Source of the DNA: TMP-86 sp039807285
Lineage (GTDB): Bacteria; Pseudomonadota; Gammaproteobacteria; Steroidobacterales; Steroidobacteraceae
Direction: 5' to 3'
Assembly: GCA_044226785.1 (NCBI GenBank)
Contig: JBGAGK010000017.1
Coordinates: forward strand, 45,478 to 109,477
DNA length: 64,000 bases
Shown here: in pieces, positions 1 to 8,949 of the stretch
Layout: each line of letters starts with the position of its first letter
Numbering within the stretch: the stretch's first letter is position 1
Translations under genes and position numbers: made by a program
Notes under the pieces: generated by a model
Databases searched by the model: none
The model's input: the letters and a program-made list of their open reading frames with translations, nothing else
What the model was told of the DNA's origin: nothing

Positions 1-1459
1 AATCGCTGTACGTGCGCTCGGCGCCATTGGTGAGCGGCGGGCCCCCGAAGTCATCCTCGATGTGGTACGCCTGGTCGAGCTTGTTGTGCGAATACCGGCC
101 GCCCGCGGTGAGGGTCAGCTGGGGCAGGACCTTGTAGCTTGCCTCGGCGAAGGCGGCGTAGGTCGTGATATGGGAAACCGGACTGCTGTCCTCGATGCGA
201 AAACCTGCCGGCACTCCGAAGCCGTTCTGCGCACCGAACTGGATGACCTCCTGCTTGTGGGAGTTGTCACGCGCGAACACGCCGCCGACGATCCAGCTGA
301 AGGGCCCGGTGCCTTCGGATTGCAGGCGCATTTCCTCGCTCAATGATGTGGACGTGCGGTCATCGGTGCCTTCGCGCAGGAAATCGAAACTGGAGAAATC
401 GAGTTCGCCGGCCCGATGGAATCGCAGGCTGGAGTAGCCCAGGATGTTGGTGAACGTGTAACCCTCACCCTTGTAAACCGCGTGGGAGTCGAGGATCCAG
501 TACGAAGTCTTCACGGCCAGCGGATTGTCGTGATTGTAGTTGCTGCGGTTCTGCGGAAACCAGGGACCATCCGAAGGACACACGACCGGTGCCCCGCAGA
601 TGCTGTTGACGAAGGCGCTGACAACGCCCGTGTTCACCAGGCCATAGTCTGCCTGATGTTCACGTGTATACGAGCCGGTCAGATCGATGGTCAACCGGTC
701 GGTGGGGAGAATCCGGGTGGTCAGGCGCAGGTACTGGTTGTCGTAGCCATTGTCGCCGCCAACGGGGTTGAGGTTCTTCAGTGCACCGTCGCTGCTTTCC
801 GCCTCTCCGGCCAGGCGCATCAGCACCTTGCCCGGAATGACCGGAACGTTGAGCATGCCCCTGACGTCGGTGGTGGAGAAACTGGAGTAATCGATGCTTG
901 CCTCGGCCTGGTACTCATCCACCGGTTTGCGGGTAGCGATGCTGATGACACCGGCCTCGGCATTGCGGCCGAAGAACGTGCTCTGCGGGCCCTTGAGCAC
1001 TTCCACGCGCTCGACATCCACCAGGTAGGGATTCACCGTCGCGTTGTTGATGTTGAAGTCATCCAGGTAGATGCCGAAGGAATTCGAGGTACCGCCGATG
1101 TCGCTGATGCCGCGGATGGCCAGCGACAGCGAGGATTCGGACACCAGCCCCGAGCGGTTTGGCGTCCCCGTGATGTAGACGTTGGGTGCCTTTGCGAAGT
1201 ACGAACCGATGTCGGTGATGTGGTTGGCTTCCAGATCGCTCCCCGAGAAGGCGGAGATACTGATGGGAACCTCGAGTACCGATTGCTCGCGGCGGGTGGC
1301 GGTGACGACGATTTCCTCGACCTCGACCGGCTTGCCGGAGGCCGATGTGCCGGCGTCGTCTGCGCTCTGCGACCAGGCCGGCAGGGCCAGACAGGTGGTT
1401 GCGGCCGCGGCCGCAATGATGGTTCTTTCGATCATGGACCGCACGATCCTGTTGCGCAT
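1..1459 (-). CDS. TonB-dependent outer-membrane receptor, N-terminal part (runs off the window start)
   Basis: About 486 N-terminal residues are visible; the C-terminal barrel lies before position 1. The start at 1459 gives a signal peptide (basic n-region MRNRIVR, hydrophobic Ala-rich core, ALPAWSQS cleavage area). A TonB-box-like stretch VEEIVVTATRREQ follows, then a plug domain with IRGISDIGGTSNS and VERVEVLKGPQSTFFGRNAEAGVI, the usual plug landmarks. These receptors import large substrates across the outer membrane using TonB energy. It begins 40 nt after the stop of the CDGSH-cupin gene on the same strand, so the two are probably co-transcribed and the receptor may bring in the substrate of that cluster. 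The substrate cannot be read from the sequence. Confidence 0.93.
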   Translation of the reverse strand, partial: MRNRIVRSMIERTIIAAAAATTCLALPAWSQSADDAGTSASGKPVEVEEIVVTATRREQSVLEVPISISAFSGSDLEANHITDIGSYFAKAPNVYITGTPNRSGLVSESSLSLAIRGISDIGGTSNSFGIYLDDFNINNATVNPYLVDVERVEVLKGPQSTFFGRNAEAGVISIATRKPVDEYQAEASIDYSSFSTTDVRGMLNVPVIPGKVLMRLAGEAESSDGALKNLNPVGGDNGYDNQYLRLTTRILPTDRLTIDLTGSYTREHQADYGLVNTGVVSAFVNSICGAPVVCPSDGPWFPQNRSNYNHDNPLAVKTSYWILDSHAVYKGEGYTFTNILGYSSLRFHRAGELDFSSFDFLREGTDDRTSTSLSEEMRLQSEGTGPFSWIVGGVFARDNSHKQEVIQFGAQNGFGVPAGFRIEDSSPVSHITTYAAFAEASYKVLPQLTLTAGGRYSHNKLDQAYHIEDDFGGPPLTNGAERTYSD

Positions 1460-1499
1460 GGCATCCCCTTTGGCTTTTTTTGGAGTCGGTTTTCTGGAG

Positions 1500-2558
1500 T
1501 CAGTAATTCACTGACGGGTTGTCACCCGGATAGATCACTCCGACCAGATCGAAGCCATCCGGTGAAGTGCATTGAACGGAATGAATCTGCTTGCTCGGCA
1601 GGAATACGATGTCCCCGGCACCCACCGGGGTCTTCCTGTCCTGTGTCCAGACCATGCCGGTGCCGTTCAGGAAGAACAGCGCCTCTTCGTACAGGTGCCG
1701 GTGAGGCTCGGCCTTTGATTGCGGCACGTTGCCGATGAACTGTGTGACCACGCTGGAACCATGTTCCCGATTCACCAGCAGCTGGAAGTGGCGTGCTGCC
1801 ATCTTGTGGCGCTGGGAGGGGTCGATCCCGGCCGTTCGTTGCGGATGTGCCGCATCGAAATTCTGCGGCATCTGCTCCGTGAACGCGAGATCCTCGCTTC
1901 CAGGCCCGTTGGAAATGTAGATCTTCATGGGAGTGTCGCGATCATTGTGGATGCGGAACGATTCATCGGGACATACGTAGACCCCCGTACGGGCCCCCAC
2001 GGCGAAGCGCCGTCCGCTGATCTCGACTTCACCCTCGCCCTCGGTGATGAACAGCACCGTGTGCCTGCCATCGGCGCTGATCACCGGCGAGGCGCCGCGC
2101 CGTGCCTGTGCATAGAACTGCGACTGGAACAGCGCTCCCAGTGACGGGCTGACTGCTGCGCAGTAGCCAAAGGTCCCCCGTGTCCTCAGGGTTGCCCGGC
2201 TGGGCGAGAAGACATAGCACTGGCCATCGAGCATGACCCGCGGGTCCTTGCCGGCGGGCACGAGGGCGACCTTGCGGTTCTGGGCGCTGTCCGGATCGTC
2301 TTCGTGGTACCCGCCCGGCAGGTTGTTGTGGGTCCCGTCGCAGAACGGCGGAGTGCCGGTGTGCTTGCAGCCGCAGAAGATCACTTCCTCATCGCGCGTG
2401 GCCTTGTATGCCACGGGCAGGAAACTCGTTCCGACATGCGAGCCGTCACAGAACGGCTGGGACTTCGAACGGCCGCACTTGCACCAGAGGTACCGTTTGC
2501 CGGCCTTCAGCTGATGGTAGAAGCCTTTGCGGGAGGCAATGATGGGTTCATCGGTCAT
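1500..2558 (-). CDS. CDGSH iron-sulfur domain / double cupin fusion protein
   Basis: A protein of 352 aa from the ATG at 2558. Residues 22-45 and 58-80 carry two CDGSH-type [2Fe-2S] motifs: CKC...PFCDGSH (C26, C28, C37, H41) and CGC...PFCDGTH (C62, C64, C73, H77). The rest is a bicupin: a first barrel around residues 165-225 and a second around 265-345 with EPHRHLYEEALFFLNGTG, which offers His/Glu metal ligands. The frame stays open upstream to 2627. The 2558 start is preferred because a promoter-like TTGACT and a palindromic operator lie between the two candidates. The reaction is unknown; the domains suggest a metal-dependent oxygenase or isomerase with its own iron-sulfur electron carrier. 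It lies between a MarR regulator and a TonB receptor. Confidence 0.85.
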   Translation of the reverse strand: MTDEPIIASRKGFYHQLKAGKRYLWCKCGRSKSQPFCDGSHVGTSFLPVAYKATRDEEVIFCGCKHTGTPPFCDGTHNNLPGGYHEDDPDSAQNRKVALVPAGKDPRVMLDGQCYVFSPSRATLRTRGTFGYCAAVSPSLGALFQSQFYAQARRGASPVISADGRHTVLFITEGEGEVEISGRRFAVGARTGVYVCPDESFRIHNDRDTPMKIYISNGPGSEDLAFTEQMPQNFDAAHPQRTAGIDPSQRHKMAARHFQLLVNREHGSSVVTQFIGNVPQSKAEPHRHLYEEALFFLNGTGMVWTQDRKTPVGAGDIVFLPSKQIHSVQCTSPDGFDLVGVIYPGDNPSVNY

Positions 2559-2594
2559 GGCGTTACCCGGAGTGACTGGAGCAGATGCGTCAGG

Positions 2595-2610
2595 ATATGA
2601 ATTATCATAT
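2595..2610. promoter_or_regulatory. Palindromic operator candidate before the CDGSH-cupin gene
   Basis: The 16-bp site ATATGA-ATTA-TCATAT is a perfect 6-bp inverted repeat. On the minus strand it overlaps the expected -10 region of a promoter whose -35-like TTGACT is at 2627-2622, and it ends 37 nt before the ATG at 2558. A second palindrome (GACTCGCGAGTC, 2614-2625) overlaps the -35. A 16-bp site with the same TCATAT half lies before the permease gene, so both may bind the MarR protein encoded between them. Binding is inference. Confidence 0.5.
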
Positions 2611-2695
2611 GGCGACTCGCGAGTCAAAGCCTGCGGCCGGTTCGGCGCACAGATGTTGCTTCAGCGCATCAACGGATGAACCGGATGAGGTGAAC

Positions 2696-3187
2696 TCAGA
2701 CCCGGGAGTCCGGGTCGGTCATGTTCCGGCTCAGTCGCCGGATGAGCGCGAAGGCCGTGCGGGTTTCCTGGGCCGAGAAGCCGGCCAGCAACTGGTTCTG
2801 GCGGTGCCGGACGACCACGTTCAGCGAGTTGAACAGCTTCCGGCCCTTGTCGTTGAGGAATACCTCCACATAGCGCGCGTCGCCCCGCCGCGGCACCCGT
2901 CGCAGGTACCCCTCTTCCTCCATGCTCATGAGCGCACGGCTGAGTGCGGACTGCTGCATCATGGCACGGTCGATGATCTCGCTGATCGTGATGCCATCAC
3001 CCATGGCCAGGACCGCCAGGATCCGCCATCGCGTCAGGTTGATGCCTTCACGGCTCAGCCGCCTGACCAGGTCGGTATTGAGCTGGTGTGCCAACCGGAC
3101 GATCAGGTAGGGCAGAAAGTCGTCGAACAGTCCCCGCGCCCCTGCCGCCGTTTCTTCCCGATCTTTCACCTGACAGTACTCCCGCAA
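2696..3187 (-). CDS. MarR-family transcriptional regulator
   Basis: A protein of 163 aa with the MarR winged-helix layout: an N-terminal helix, a recognition-helix region QQSALSRALMSMEEEGYLRR, the wing with conserved D-x-R (RGDARYVEVFLNDKG), and C-terminal dimer helices. MarR proteins usually repress neighbouring genes and release DNA on binding a small, often aromatic, ligand. It starts 16 nt after the stop of the permease gene and probably shares its mRNA. The CDGSH-cupin gene follows on the same strand after 137 nt that hold a palindrome and a promoter-like box, so it is the likely local regulator. Confidence 0.9.
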   Translation of the reverse strand: MREYCQVKDREETAAGARGLFDDFLPYLIVRLAHQLNTDLVRRLSREGINLTRWRILAVLAMGDGITISEIIDRAMMQQSALSRALMSMEEEGYLRRVPRRGDARYVEVFLNDKGRKLFNSLNVVVRHRQNQLLAGFSAQETRTAFALIRRLSRNMTDPDSRV

Positions 3188-3203
3188 GGTCGATACGAAG
3201 CGG

Positions 3204-4568
3204 TCACGCCGGCTTCCGGGTGAGGAAATAGCCTGCCGAGACCAGCAGCAGCCAGGGTACGCCCACGAGCCAGGACACGTACCAGACTTCCCGGTCCAGC
3301 CCCATGGTGATGAGCACCGCGACCAGCAGCACGATCCCTGCGATCTGCATGCAGGGAAACAGGGGCATGCGCACGGGAAGATCCTCGACCCGGTGCCGTC
3401 GCCGGAAGCTCAGGTGGCTCAGCAGGATCGATATCCACACCGTCATCGCGCCGAACAGGGCAACCCCGAAAAGGTAATTGTAGGCGAGCGGCGTGAGCTT
3501 CGACAGGGCCGCGGCTACCAGGATGCAGACTCCCGAGAGCGCGATCGCGGCGACCGGTGTGCCGTTGGCGCTCAGACGCCCCAGGAATCGCGGAGCAAAT
3601 CCGCCGCGTGACAGCGAGAACAGCATGCGCGAGCACAGGTAGACATTGGTGTTCATGCTGGACAGGGCAGCGCTCAGCACCACGAAGTTCATGATGCCCG
3701 CCGCATGGCGTATCCCCGAGTAGTCCAGCACCCGGACGAACGGGCTCTGCGTCACGATGGTCGCCCCGGTCTGGGTCCAGGGAACGAAGCTGACGACGAC
3801 CAGCAGGGCCAGCACGTAGAACAGGAACAGGCGCAGCGCCATGGTGCGAAGCGCTGCGGGGATGGTCCTGACGGGATCCTGCGTCTCGCCGGAGGTCACC
3901 GCGATCACCTCGATGCCGTTGAAGGAAAACACGCCGATGATGACGGCCATCCAGACGCCCCCGAAACCGTGCGGCATGAAACCGCCGGGAAGCCCCGTGA
4001 GGTTGTGCAGTCCGGTCGCCTTCATGCCGACGCCGAAGATTGCAGCCAGACCCAGGATGATGAACAGCACAATGGCCACGACCTTGATCAGGGCGAACCA
4101 GTATTCGATGGAGCCGAAGTTGGCCACCGAGCGGGAATTGAAATACAGCAACACGATGGCAAACCCGACGGACCACATCCACACCGCCGTCTCGGGAAAC
4201 CAGTAGGTCATGTACACGCCGGCCGCAACGGCTTCCCCGCCGATGGCGATGACCTGCGCCATCCAGTAACTGTAACGCACGATCATCCCGGCCCAGGGAT
4301 TGAGGTAGATCTCGGCGTAGGTGCCGAAGGATCCGGCGGTCGGGTGCACCACCGCCATCTCCGACAGGCTGAACACGATGGCCACGGCCGCGAAGCCGGC
4401 GATCGCGTAACTTAGAAGCACGGCGGGGCCGGCATACCCGATGGCCGTGCCGCTGCCCATGAACAGCCCCGTCCCGATGGCACCCCCCAGGCCGATCATG
4501 ATCACCTGGGCCCGGCTCAGCGCCTTCTGCAGCCCGGTCTCACGGTTTACGATCGAATCCGCATCCAT
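3204..4568 (-). CDS. Amino-acid permease, APC superfamily (AAT type)
   Basis: A 12-TM transporter of 454 aa from the ATG at 4568. The first helix carries the APC motif GLGGAIGTGLFMGSG, followed by TAGSFGTYAEIYLNPWAGM and FSFNGIEVIAVTSGETQDP, typical of the amino-acid transporter (GABA/proline/aromatic permease) branch that works by proton symport in the inner membrane. Upstream in-frame ATGs exist at 4604 and 4664. The 4604 codon lies inside an operator-like repeat (4591-4606), so the 4568 start (MDADSIVNRETGLQKAL) is favoured. The exact substrate is not predictable. It leads a permease-marR unit. Confidence 0.9.
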   Translation of the reverse strand: MDADSIVNRETGLQKALSRAQVIMIGLGGAIGTGLFMGSGTAIGYAGPAVLLSYAIAGFAAVAIVFSLSEMAVVHPTAGSFGTYAEIYLNPWAGMIVRYSYWMAQVIAIGGEAVAAGVYMTYWFPETAVWMWSVGFAIVLLYFNSRSVANFGSIEYWFALIKVVAIVLFIILGLAAIFGVGMKATGLHNLTGLPGGFMPHGFGGVWMAVIIGVFSFNGIEVIAVTSGETQDPVRTIPAALRTMALRLFLFYVLALLVVVSFVPWTQTGATIVTQSPFVRVLDYSGIRHAAGIMNFVVLSAALSSMNTNVYLCSRMLFSLSRGGFAPRFLGRLSANGTPVAAIALSGVCILVAAALSKLTPLAYNYLFGVALFGAMTVWISILLSHLSFRRRHRVEDLPVRMPLFPCMQIAGIVLLVAVLITMGLDREVWYVSWLVGVPWLLLVSAGYFLTRKPA

Positions 4569-4590
4569 CGGCGCACCATCCGGAGTTGTG

Positions 4591-4606
4591 ATATTCCGAA
4601 TCATAT
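4591..4606. promoter_or_regulatory. Operator candidate before the permease-marR unit
   Basis: The 16-bp sequence ATATTC-CGAA-TCATAT has the same length and right half (TCATAT) as the perfect palindrome at 2595-2610; four of six left-half positions also match. It sits 23 nt before the permease ATG at 4568. Two such sites flanking one MarR gene fit co-regulation of both transcription units; binding is not demonstrated. Confidence 0.42.
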
Positions 4607-4660
4607 AGTCGGCAGGGCATTTGCGCATCGCCCATGATGCGGTGACCGCAGTGCCGGGCG

Positions 4661-7600
4661 TCACTCCTGTCGGACCGACTCAGCGGCCAGCCCGGCGTCG
4701 GATGCCCGGCGGTGGAACAGGGCGCGAATGCGGCGCTCGGCCTGCGCCACGTAAGTGTAGGTGGCCGGCACCACGAAAAGGCTGAGCGCGGTGGAGGTGA
4801 CCAGCCCTCCGATCACGGCGATCGCCATGGGCCTGCGGAAGCTGCTGTCGCCGCCTGCCAGGCCCAGCGCCAGGGGCAGCATGCCGGCGATCATCGCCAC
4901 CGTGGTCATGATGATGGGCCGCGCGCGCTTGTGGCAAGCCTCGATCAGCGCCTGGTGTTCATCCATGCCCATCTGGCGCATGCCGATCAAAGCGTAGTCC
5001 ACGAGCAGGATGGAGTTCTTGGTAACGATGCCGAGCAGCATGACGAGGCCGATGAGCGCGGGCAGGCCTATTTCGCTTCGACCCAGGAGCAGGGCCACCA
5101 ATGCGCCTCCGACCGACAGTGGCACCGCCGAGAGAATCGTGACCGGCTGGAAGAAGTCCCTGAACAGCAGCACCAGCACGCAGTAGATGAGCAGGACGCC
5201 AATGGCCAGTGCGCCGCCGAACCCCGCGAAAAGCTCCTCCATGAATTCCGTGTCACCGCCCGTCTTCAGGGTCACACCGGCCGGCAGGTTGCGCACCGCC
5301 GGAAGCTTGCGCGCATCGCGCAGCGCATCGCCGATCGAATGCCCGCCCAGATCGGCGGTGATCGACACGTTGCGCTCCCTGTCATAACGGTCGATCTGCG
5401 ACGGGCCGCTCTCGATGCTGATGTCGGCCACCGAATCGATCGGCACCGCATCGGTTCGCCCCGGTACCCGAAGCGAGGAGATGGTTGCCAGGTCGCTGCG
5501 GAACCGTTCCGGAATCAGCACGCTGATGTCGACCTGGCGGCTCTCGAGATTCAGTTTCGACAGCGCGGCGGTGAAATCGCCGCTGGTGGCAATGCGCATG
5601 GTCTCCCCGATGGCCTGAGCGGTGACACCGCGTTCGGCGGCGCGGGCCGGATCCGGCCGTACGGTGATCTCGGGCTTTTCGAGGCTGGCGGTGGAAATGA
5701 TGCCACTCAGGTAGGGGATCTGGCGCAGCTGGGCCTGTGCGGCGTTTGCTGCAGCCTTCAGGCGCACGCTGTCCCGGCTCGACAGCATGAGGGTGAGCTT
5801 TTCCCCGGGGCCTCCGGCTCCGATGGAAAAGCGCGCACCCGGAACGGCCGCGAGGCGCTGTCGCATCAGGTTCTCCACGGTGGTCTGGCCAGGCCTGTCG
5901 CTGCGGTCCTTGAGCACGATGATCAGTGAAGCCTTGCGGACTTCACCGCCCGCTGACCCGCCGCCCATCCCGGCCGCTTGAGCCTGCCCAGCCGTGACGA
6001 AAATGCGCTGGATGCCAGGGACGGGCGAGGGTGGGTCGGTGAGCAGGTGGCGGGCCTGATCAGCCACTGCCATCGTGGTGGAAAGGCTCGTGCCGGGAGG
6101 AAGCTCCATGCTGATGGTGGTCGTGCCCTGGTCGCGGGCGGGTATGAAGCCCATGGGGAGCAGGGGCAGAAGCGCCAGCGAGCCGGCGAAGAAGACCGTG
6201 GCGGCCAGGAAGGTCAGCTTGCGGTGCTCGATGCACCAGCTCACGCGCTCGAGGTACCAGCGCATGACGCGACCATCTCCCGTCGTTCGTGGCGGGTGCG
6301 GCCGAAGCAGCCAGGTGGCCGCCATCGGTGTGACCAGGCGTGCCACCAGGAGCGAGGTGAGGACGGCGGAAACGGCGGTCCAGCCGAACTGTCCGAATAT
6401 GAGGCCCGGTGTGCCGCCCATGAACGCCGTGGGCAGGAACACGACGACCATCGCCATGGTCGTGGCGACCACTGCGAGGCCAATCTCGGTGACCGCGTCC
6501 TCGGTGGCCTCGCGCACGCTCTTGCCCTTGTGCGCGTGGCGCTCGATGTTCTCGATCTCGACGATGGCATCGTCCACCAGGATGCCCACGACCACGGACA
6601 GCGCGAGCAGCGTCAGGGTATTGAGCGAGAAGCCCGCCCATTGCATCACCGCAAAGCTCGGGATGATGGACAACGGCAGTGCGATCGCGCCGAGGAGCGT
6701 CGCCCGCCAGTTGCGCAGGAACACCCAGACCACCACCATTGCCAGGATCGCGCCCTCGAACAGCATCTCCATCGAGCCGTGATACTGGTCCTGCACCTGG
6801 GTGATGCTGGTGTTGATCAGCTCGAACTTCACCTCGGGGTGTTCGCGGGACAACCTTGCCAGCGCTTCCTGCACGCCGGCCGCGGTACGGCGCTCGTCAT
6901 AGCCCTTGGTATGTCGCACGGTGAAGCCCAGGGCGGGCTTGCCGTCGAGCATGGCCGCCTGGGTCCGGTCCGCCACCGTGTCGACGATGTCGGCCACCTG
7001 ATCCAGCCGCACGTACCCGCTGCGCCCGGAGCTCAGCGCGATGGGCAGGGAGGCGAGGTCCGATGCCTGGCGCACGGTGGCGATCGTGCGCACGCCCTGC
7101 TCGCCACCGGCGAGCTGTCCGCGACCGCCGGAGGCTTCCTGCTGCGCCCGCTTCAATGCCCTGGATACATCCGATGCGGTGATTCCGAGGGCCGCGAGCC
7201 GTACCGGGTCCACCTGCACCTGGATCTGTCGCGTACCGCCTCCGACGCGCGCGAACTCGCCCACGCCGGGGGTCGCGACGACGGCGCGCGCCACCGTATC
7301 GTCGACGAACCAGCTCAGCTGTTCATCGTCGAGCGAACTGCTGGTGACGGCGTAGGTCAGCAGCGCTCCTCCCGGCCCCACGCTGATCTTGCTCACCGTC
7401 GGCTCTTCCAGATCGGTGGGCAGATATCGTCGCGTCTTGTCGATGGCGTCCTTCACGTCGATCAGCGCATCGGACAGGTTCTTGCCGATGCGAAACTCCA
7501 CGGTCATCGAGACCAGACCCTCGCCGATCCGCGTGGAGATGTGCTTCAGGCCCTCGAGGGTGGCCAGCGAGTCCTCGACCCGCTTCGCCACTTCGGTCTC

Positions 7601-7777
7601 GAGCTGCGCCGGCGCCGCTCCAGGCAATCGCAGGCTGACTTCCACGGTGGGAAAATCCAGATCCACGAAATTCTTGACCGGCAGTTCATGGAAACCCCAC
7701 AGGCCCGCAATGGTGAACATTGCGAACAGCATCACGCAGGGAATGGGATTGCGGATGGACCAGGTGGCGAGATTCAC
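4661..7777 (-). CDS. RND-family multidrug efflux transporter (inner-membrane pump)
   Basis: A protein of 1038 aa, normal for the HAE1 family of AcrB/MexB-type proton-driven pumps. The start is the GTG at 7777, which overlaps the adaptor gene stop (GTGA); the frame is open further upstream, but that part reads as antisense of the adaptor gene. After TM1 (IPCVMLFAMFTIAGLWGF) come the large periplasmic loop, the TM4 motif SVVVGILVDDAIVEIENIERH with the paired Asp of the proton relay, a second periplasmic domain, and TM7-12 with GIVTKNSILLVDYA and KRARPIIMTT. It should work with the adjacent adaptor and an outer-membrane channel, which is not encoded nearby. Confidence 0.95.
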   Translation of the reverse strand: MNLATWSIRNPIPCVMLFAMFTIAGLWGFHELPVKNFVDLDFPTVEVSLRLPGAAPAQLETEVAKRVEDSLATLEGLKHISTRIGEGLVSMTVEFRIGKNLSDALIDVKDAIDKTRRYLPTDLEEPTVSKISVGPGGALLTYAVTSSSLDDEQLSWFVDDTVARAVVATPGVGEFARVGGGTRQIQVQVDPVRLAALGITASDVSRALKRAQQEASGGRGQLAGGEQGVRTIATVRQASDLASLPIALSSGRSGYVRLDQVADIVDTVADRTQAAMLDGKPALGFTVRHTKGYDERRTAAGVQEALARLSREHPEVKFELINTSITQVQDQYHGSMEMLFEGAILAMVVVWVFLRNWRATLLGAIALPLSIIPSFAVMQWAGFSLNTLTLLALSVVVGILVDDAIVEIENIERHAHKGKSVREATEDAVTEIGLAVVATTMAMVVVFLPTAFMGGTPGLIFGQFGWTAVSAVLTSLLVARLVTPMAATWLLRPHPPRTTGDGRVMRWYLERVSWCIEHRKLTFLAATVFFAGSLALLPLLPMGFIPARDQGTTTISMELPPGTSLSTTMAVADQARHLLTDPPSPVPGIQRIFVTAGQAQAAGMGGGSAGGEVRKASLIIVLKDRSDRPGQTTVENLMRQRLAAVPGARFSIGAGGPGEKLTLMLSSRDSVRLKAAANAAQAQLRQIPYLSGIISTASLEKPEITVRPDPARAAERGVTAQAIGETMRIATSGDFTAALSKLNLESRQVDISVLIPERFRSDLATISSLRVPGRTDAVPIDSVADISIESGPSQIDRYDRERNVSITADLGGHSIGDALRDARKLPAVRNLPAGVTLKTGGDTEFMEELFAGFGGALAIGVLLIYCVLVLLFRDFFQPVTILSAVPLSVGGALVALLLGRSEIGLPALIGLVMLLGIVTKNSILLVDYALIGMRQMGMDEHQALIEACHKRARPIIMTTVAMIAGMLPLALGLAGGDSSFRRPMAIAVIGGLVTSTALSLFVVPATYTYVAQAERRIRALFHRRASDAGLAAESVRQE

Positions 7778-8949
7778 GAGCCGCGGGCCGCGCCGGCGCG
7801 GGCAGGCGCCGTGCCAGCATTGCCGGCACGGTCGTCGATGACGTGAACCAGATCGTTGTCGCTTACGAAGCCGGCTCCGCGTACCACCACCGCATCGCCC
7901 GCGGAGAGCCCTTTGAGGATTTCCGTGCAGGAGCCTTCGCGCCGGCCGGTGGTGACGGGCACCTGTTTTGCGCGGGAACCGTCGAGCCGCATGACGTAGC
8001 TGCGGCCGTCGCGGATCACCACGCTTTCCGCGGGCACAGTGATCGCATCGTTCATGCCGAGGCGAATCTCGCCGCTCCCGTACATGCCGGCACGCGCGCC
8101 GGAGCTGATGACGGAGGCCGCATCCAGATCCACATAGGCCAGTGCGAGCCGGGTGTCCTGGGAGAGCTGTGGCGAGAGCTGCCGGACCCGTCCGGTGACG
8201 GCGTGGCCATCGGGCAACTGAAGCTCGGCGCCCTGCCCTGGCTGCACCTGGGTTACCTGGCTGGCAGTGAGTTCCGCGCGCCATTCCAGCCGGCCCTGGC
8301 GAATGAACCGGAACAGCTCGGTTCCGGACTGGGAGATCAGTCCCAGCGCTGCGGTCCGTGAGGAAATGACCCCGTCATCCGGGGCGATGAGCCGGGTGTA
8401 GCGCAGCTTGAGCTGTGTCGCTTCCAGTGCCGCGCGCGCCTGCGCCACCTGTGCCTCGCCGGTTGCAGCAAGCGTCGTGCTCTGCAGGATGTCCTGATCG
8501 CTCAGCGCGCCCGTGGCCTTGAGAGTCAGTGCCCGGTCCCGGTTTGCAGCGGCCTGCCGGGCAGCGGCCTGCGCCGCGGCCAGGTTCGCCTCGGCCTGCC
8601 TCATTTCGGTGAGCACCACGGCATCGTCCAGCCGTGCCAGCACCTGGCCCTTCTTCACGACATCACCGACGTTGACATCCACTGCGACCACCGGCAGGCC
8701 CGATATGCGTGCTCCGATGCTGCCCTCCTGCCAGGCGGCGATGGCGCCCGATGCCTGCACAACAGATCGCAGGGGGCGGATGCTTGCCTTTCCGGCCGTG
8801 ACCGCGAGCGCCGGCCGCTCGGGCGCGGTTGGGGCACCGGAGGAGCTTTTGGGCCACAGCATCCAGACTCCGGGAAGCAGGAGCGCAACGGTGAGCGCCG
8901 CAATCCCCGCCCACCTGGCAACAGGAGGCAGCGCGCGCGAGGCGCTCAC
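7774..8949 (-). CDS. RND efflux periplasmic adaptor (HlyD/MexA type)
   Basis: A protein of 391 aa from the GTG at 8949, which overlaps the tetR stop (GTGA). An N-terminal signal-anchor (WAGIAALTVALLLPGVWML) is followed by a lipoyl-like half (GSIGARISGLPVVAVDVNVGDVVKKGQVLARLDD), an alpha-hairpin rich in Ala/Gln (roughly 115-180), a second lipoyl half (RLIAPDDGVISSRTAALG) and a beta-barrel/membrane-proximal end. The adaptor bridges the RND pump and an outer-membrane channel. The 4-nt overlaps on both sides indicate translational coupling in a tetR-adaptor-pump operon. Confidence 0.93.
   Translation of the reverse strand: MSASRALPPVARWAGIAALTVALLLPGVWMLWPKSSSGAPTAPERPALAVTAGKASIRPLRSVVQASGAIAAWQEGSIGARISGLPVVAVDVNVGDVVKKGQVLARLDDAVVLTEMRQAEANLAAAQAAARQAAANRDRALTLKATGALSDQDILQSTTLAATGEAQVAQARAALEATQLKLRYTRLIAPDDGVISSRTAALGLISQSGTELFRFIRQGRLEWRAELTASQVTQVQPGQGAELQLPDGHAVTGRVRQLSPQLSQDTRLALAYVDLDAASVISSGARAGMYGSGEIRLGMNDAITVPAESVVIRDGRSYVMRLDGSRAKQVPVTTGRREGSCTEILKGLSAGDAVVVRGAGFVSDNDLVHVIDDRAGNAGTAPARAGAARGS

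Noticed and set aside
4661..8284. An uninterrupted 1207-codon frame covering the RND pump and more
   Set aside because: The first 169 codons are low-complexity Arg/Ala/Gly sequence antiparallel in sense to the adaptor gene; the real protein starts at the GTG at 7777.
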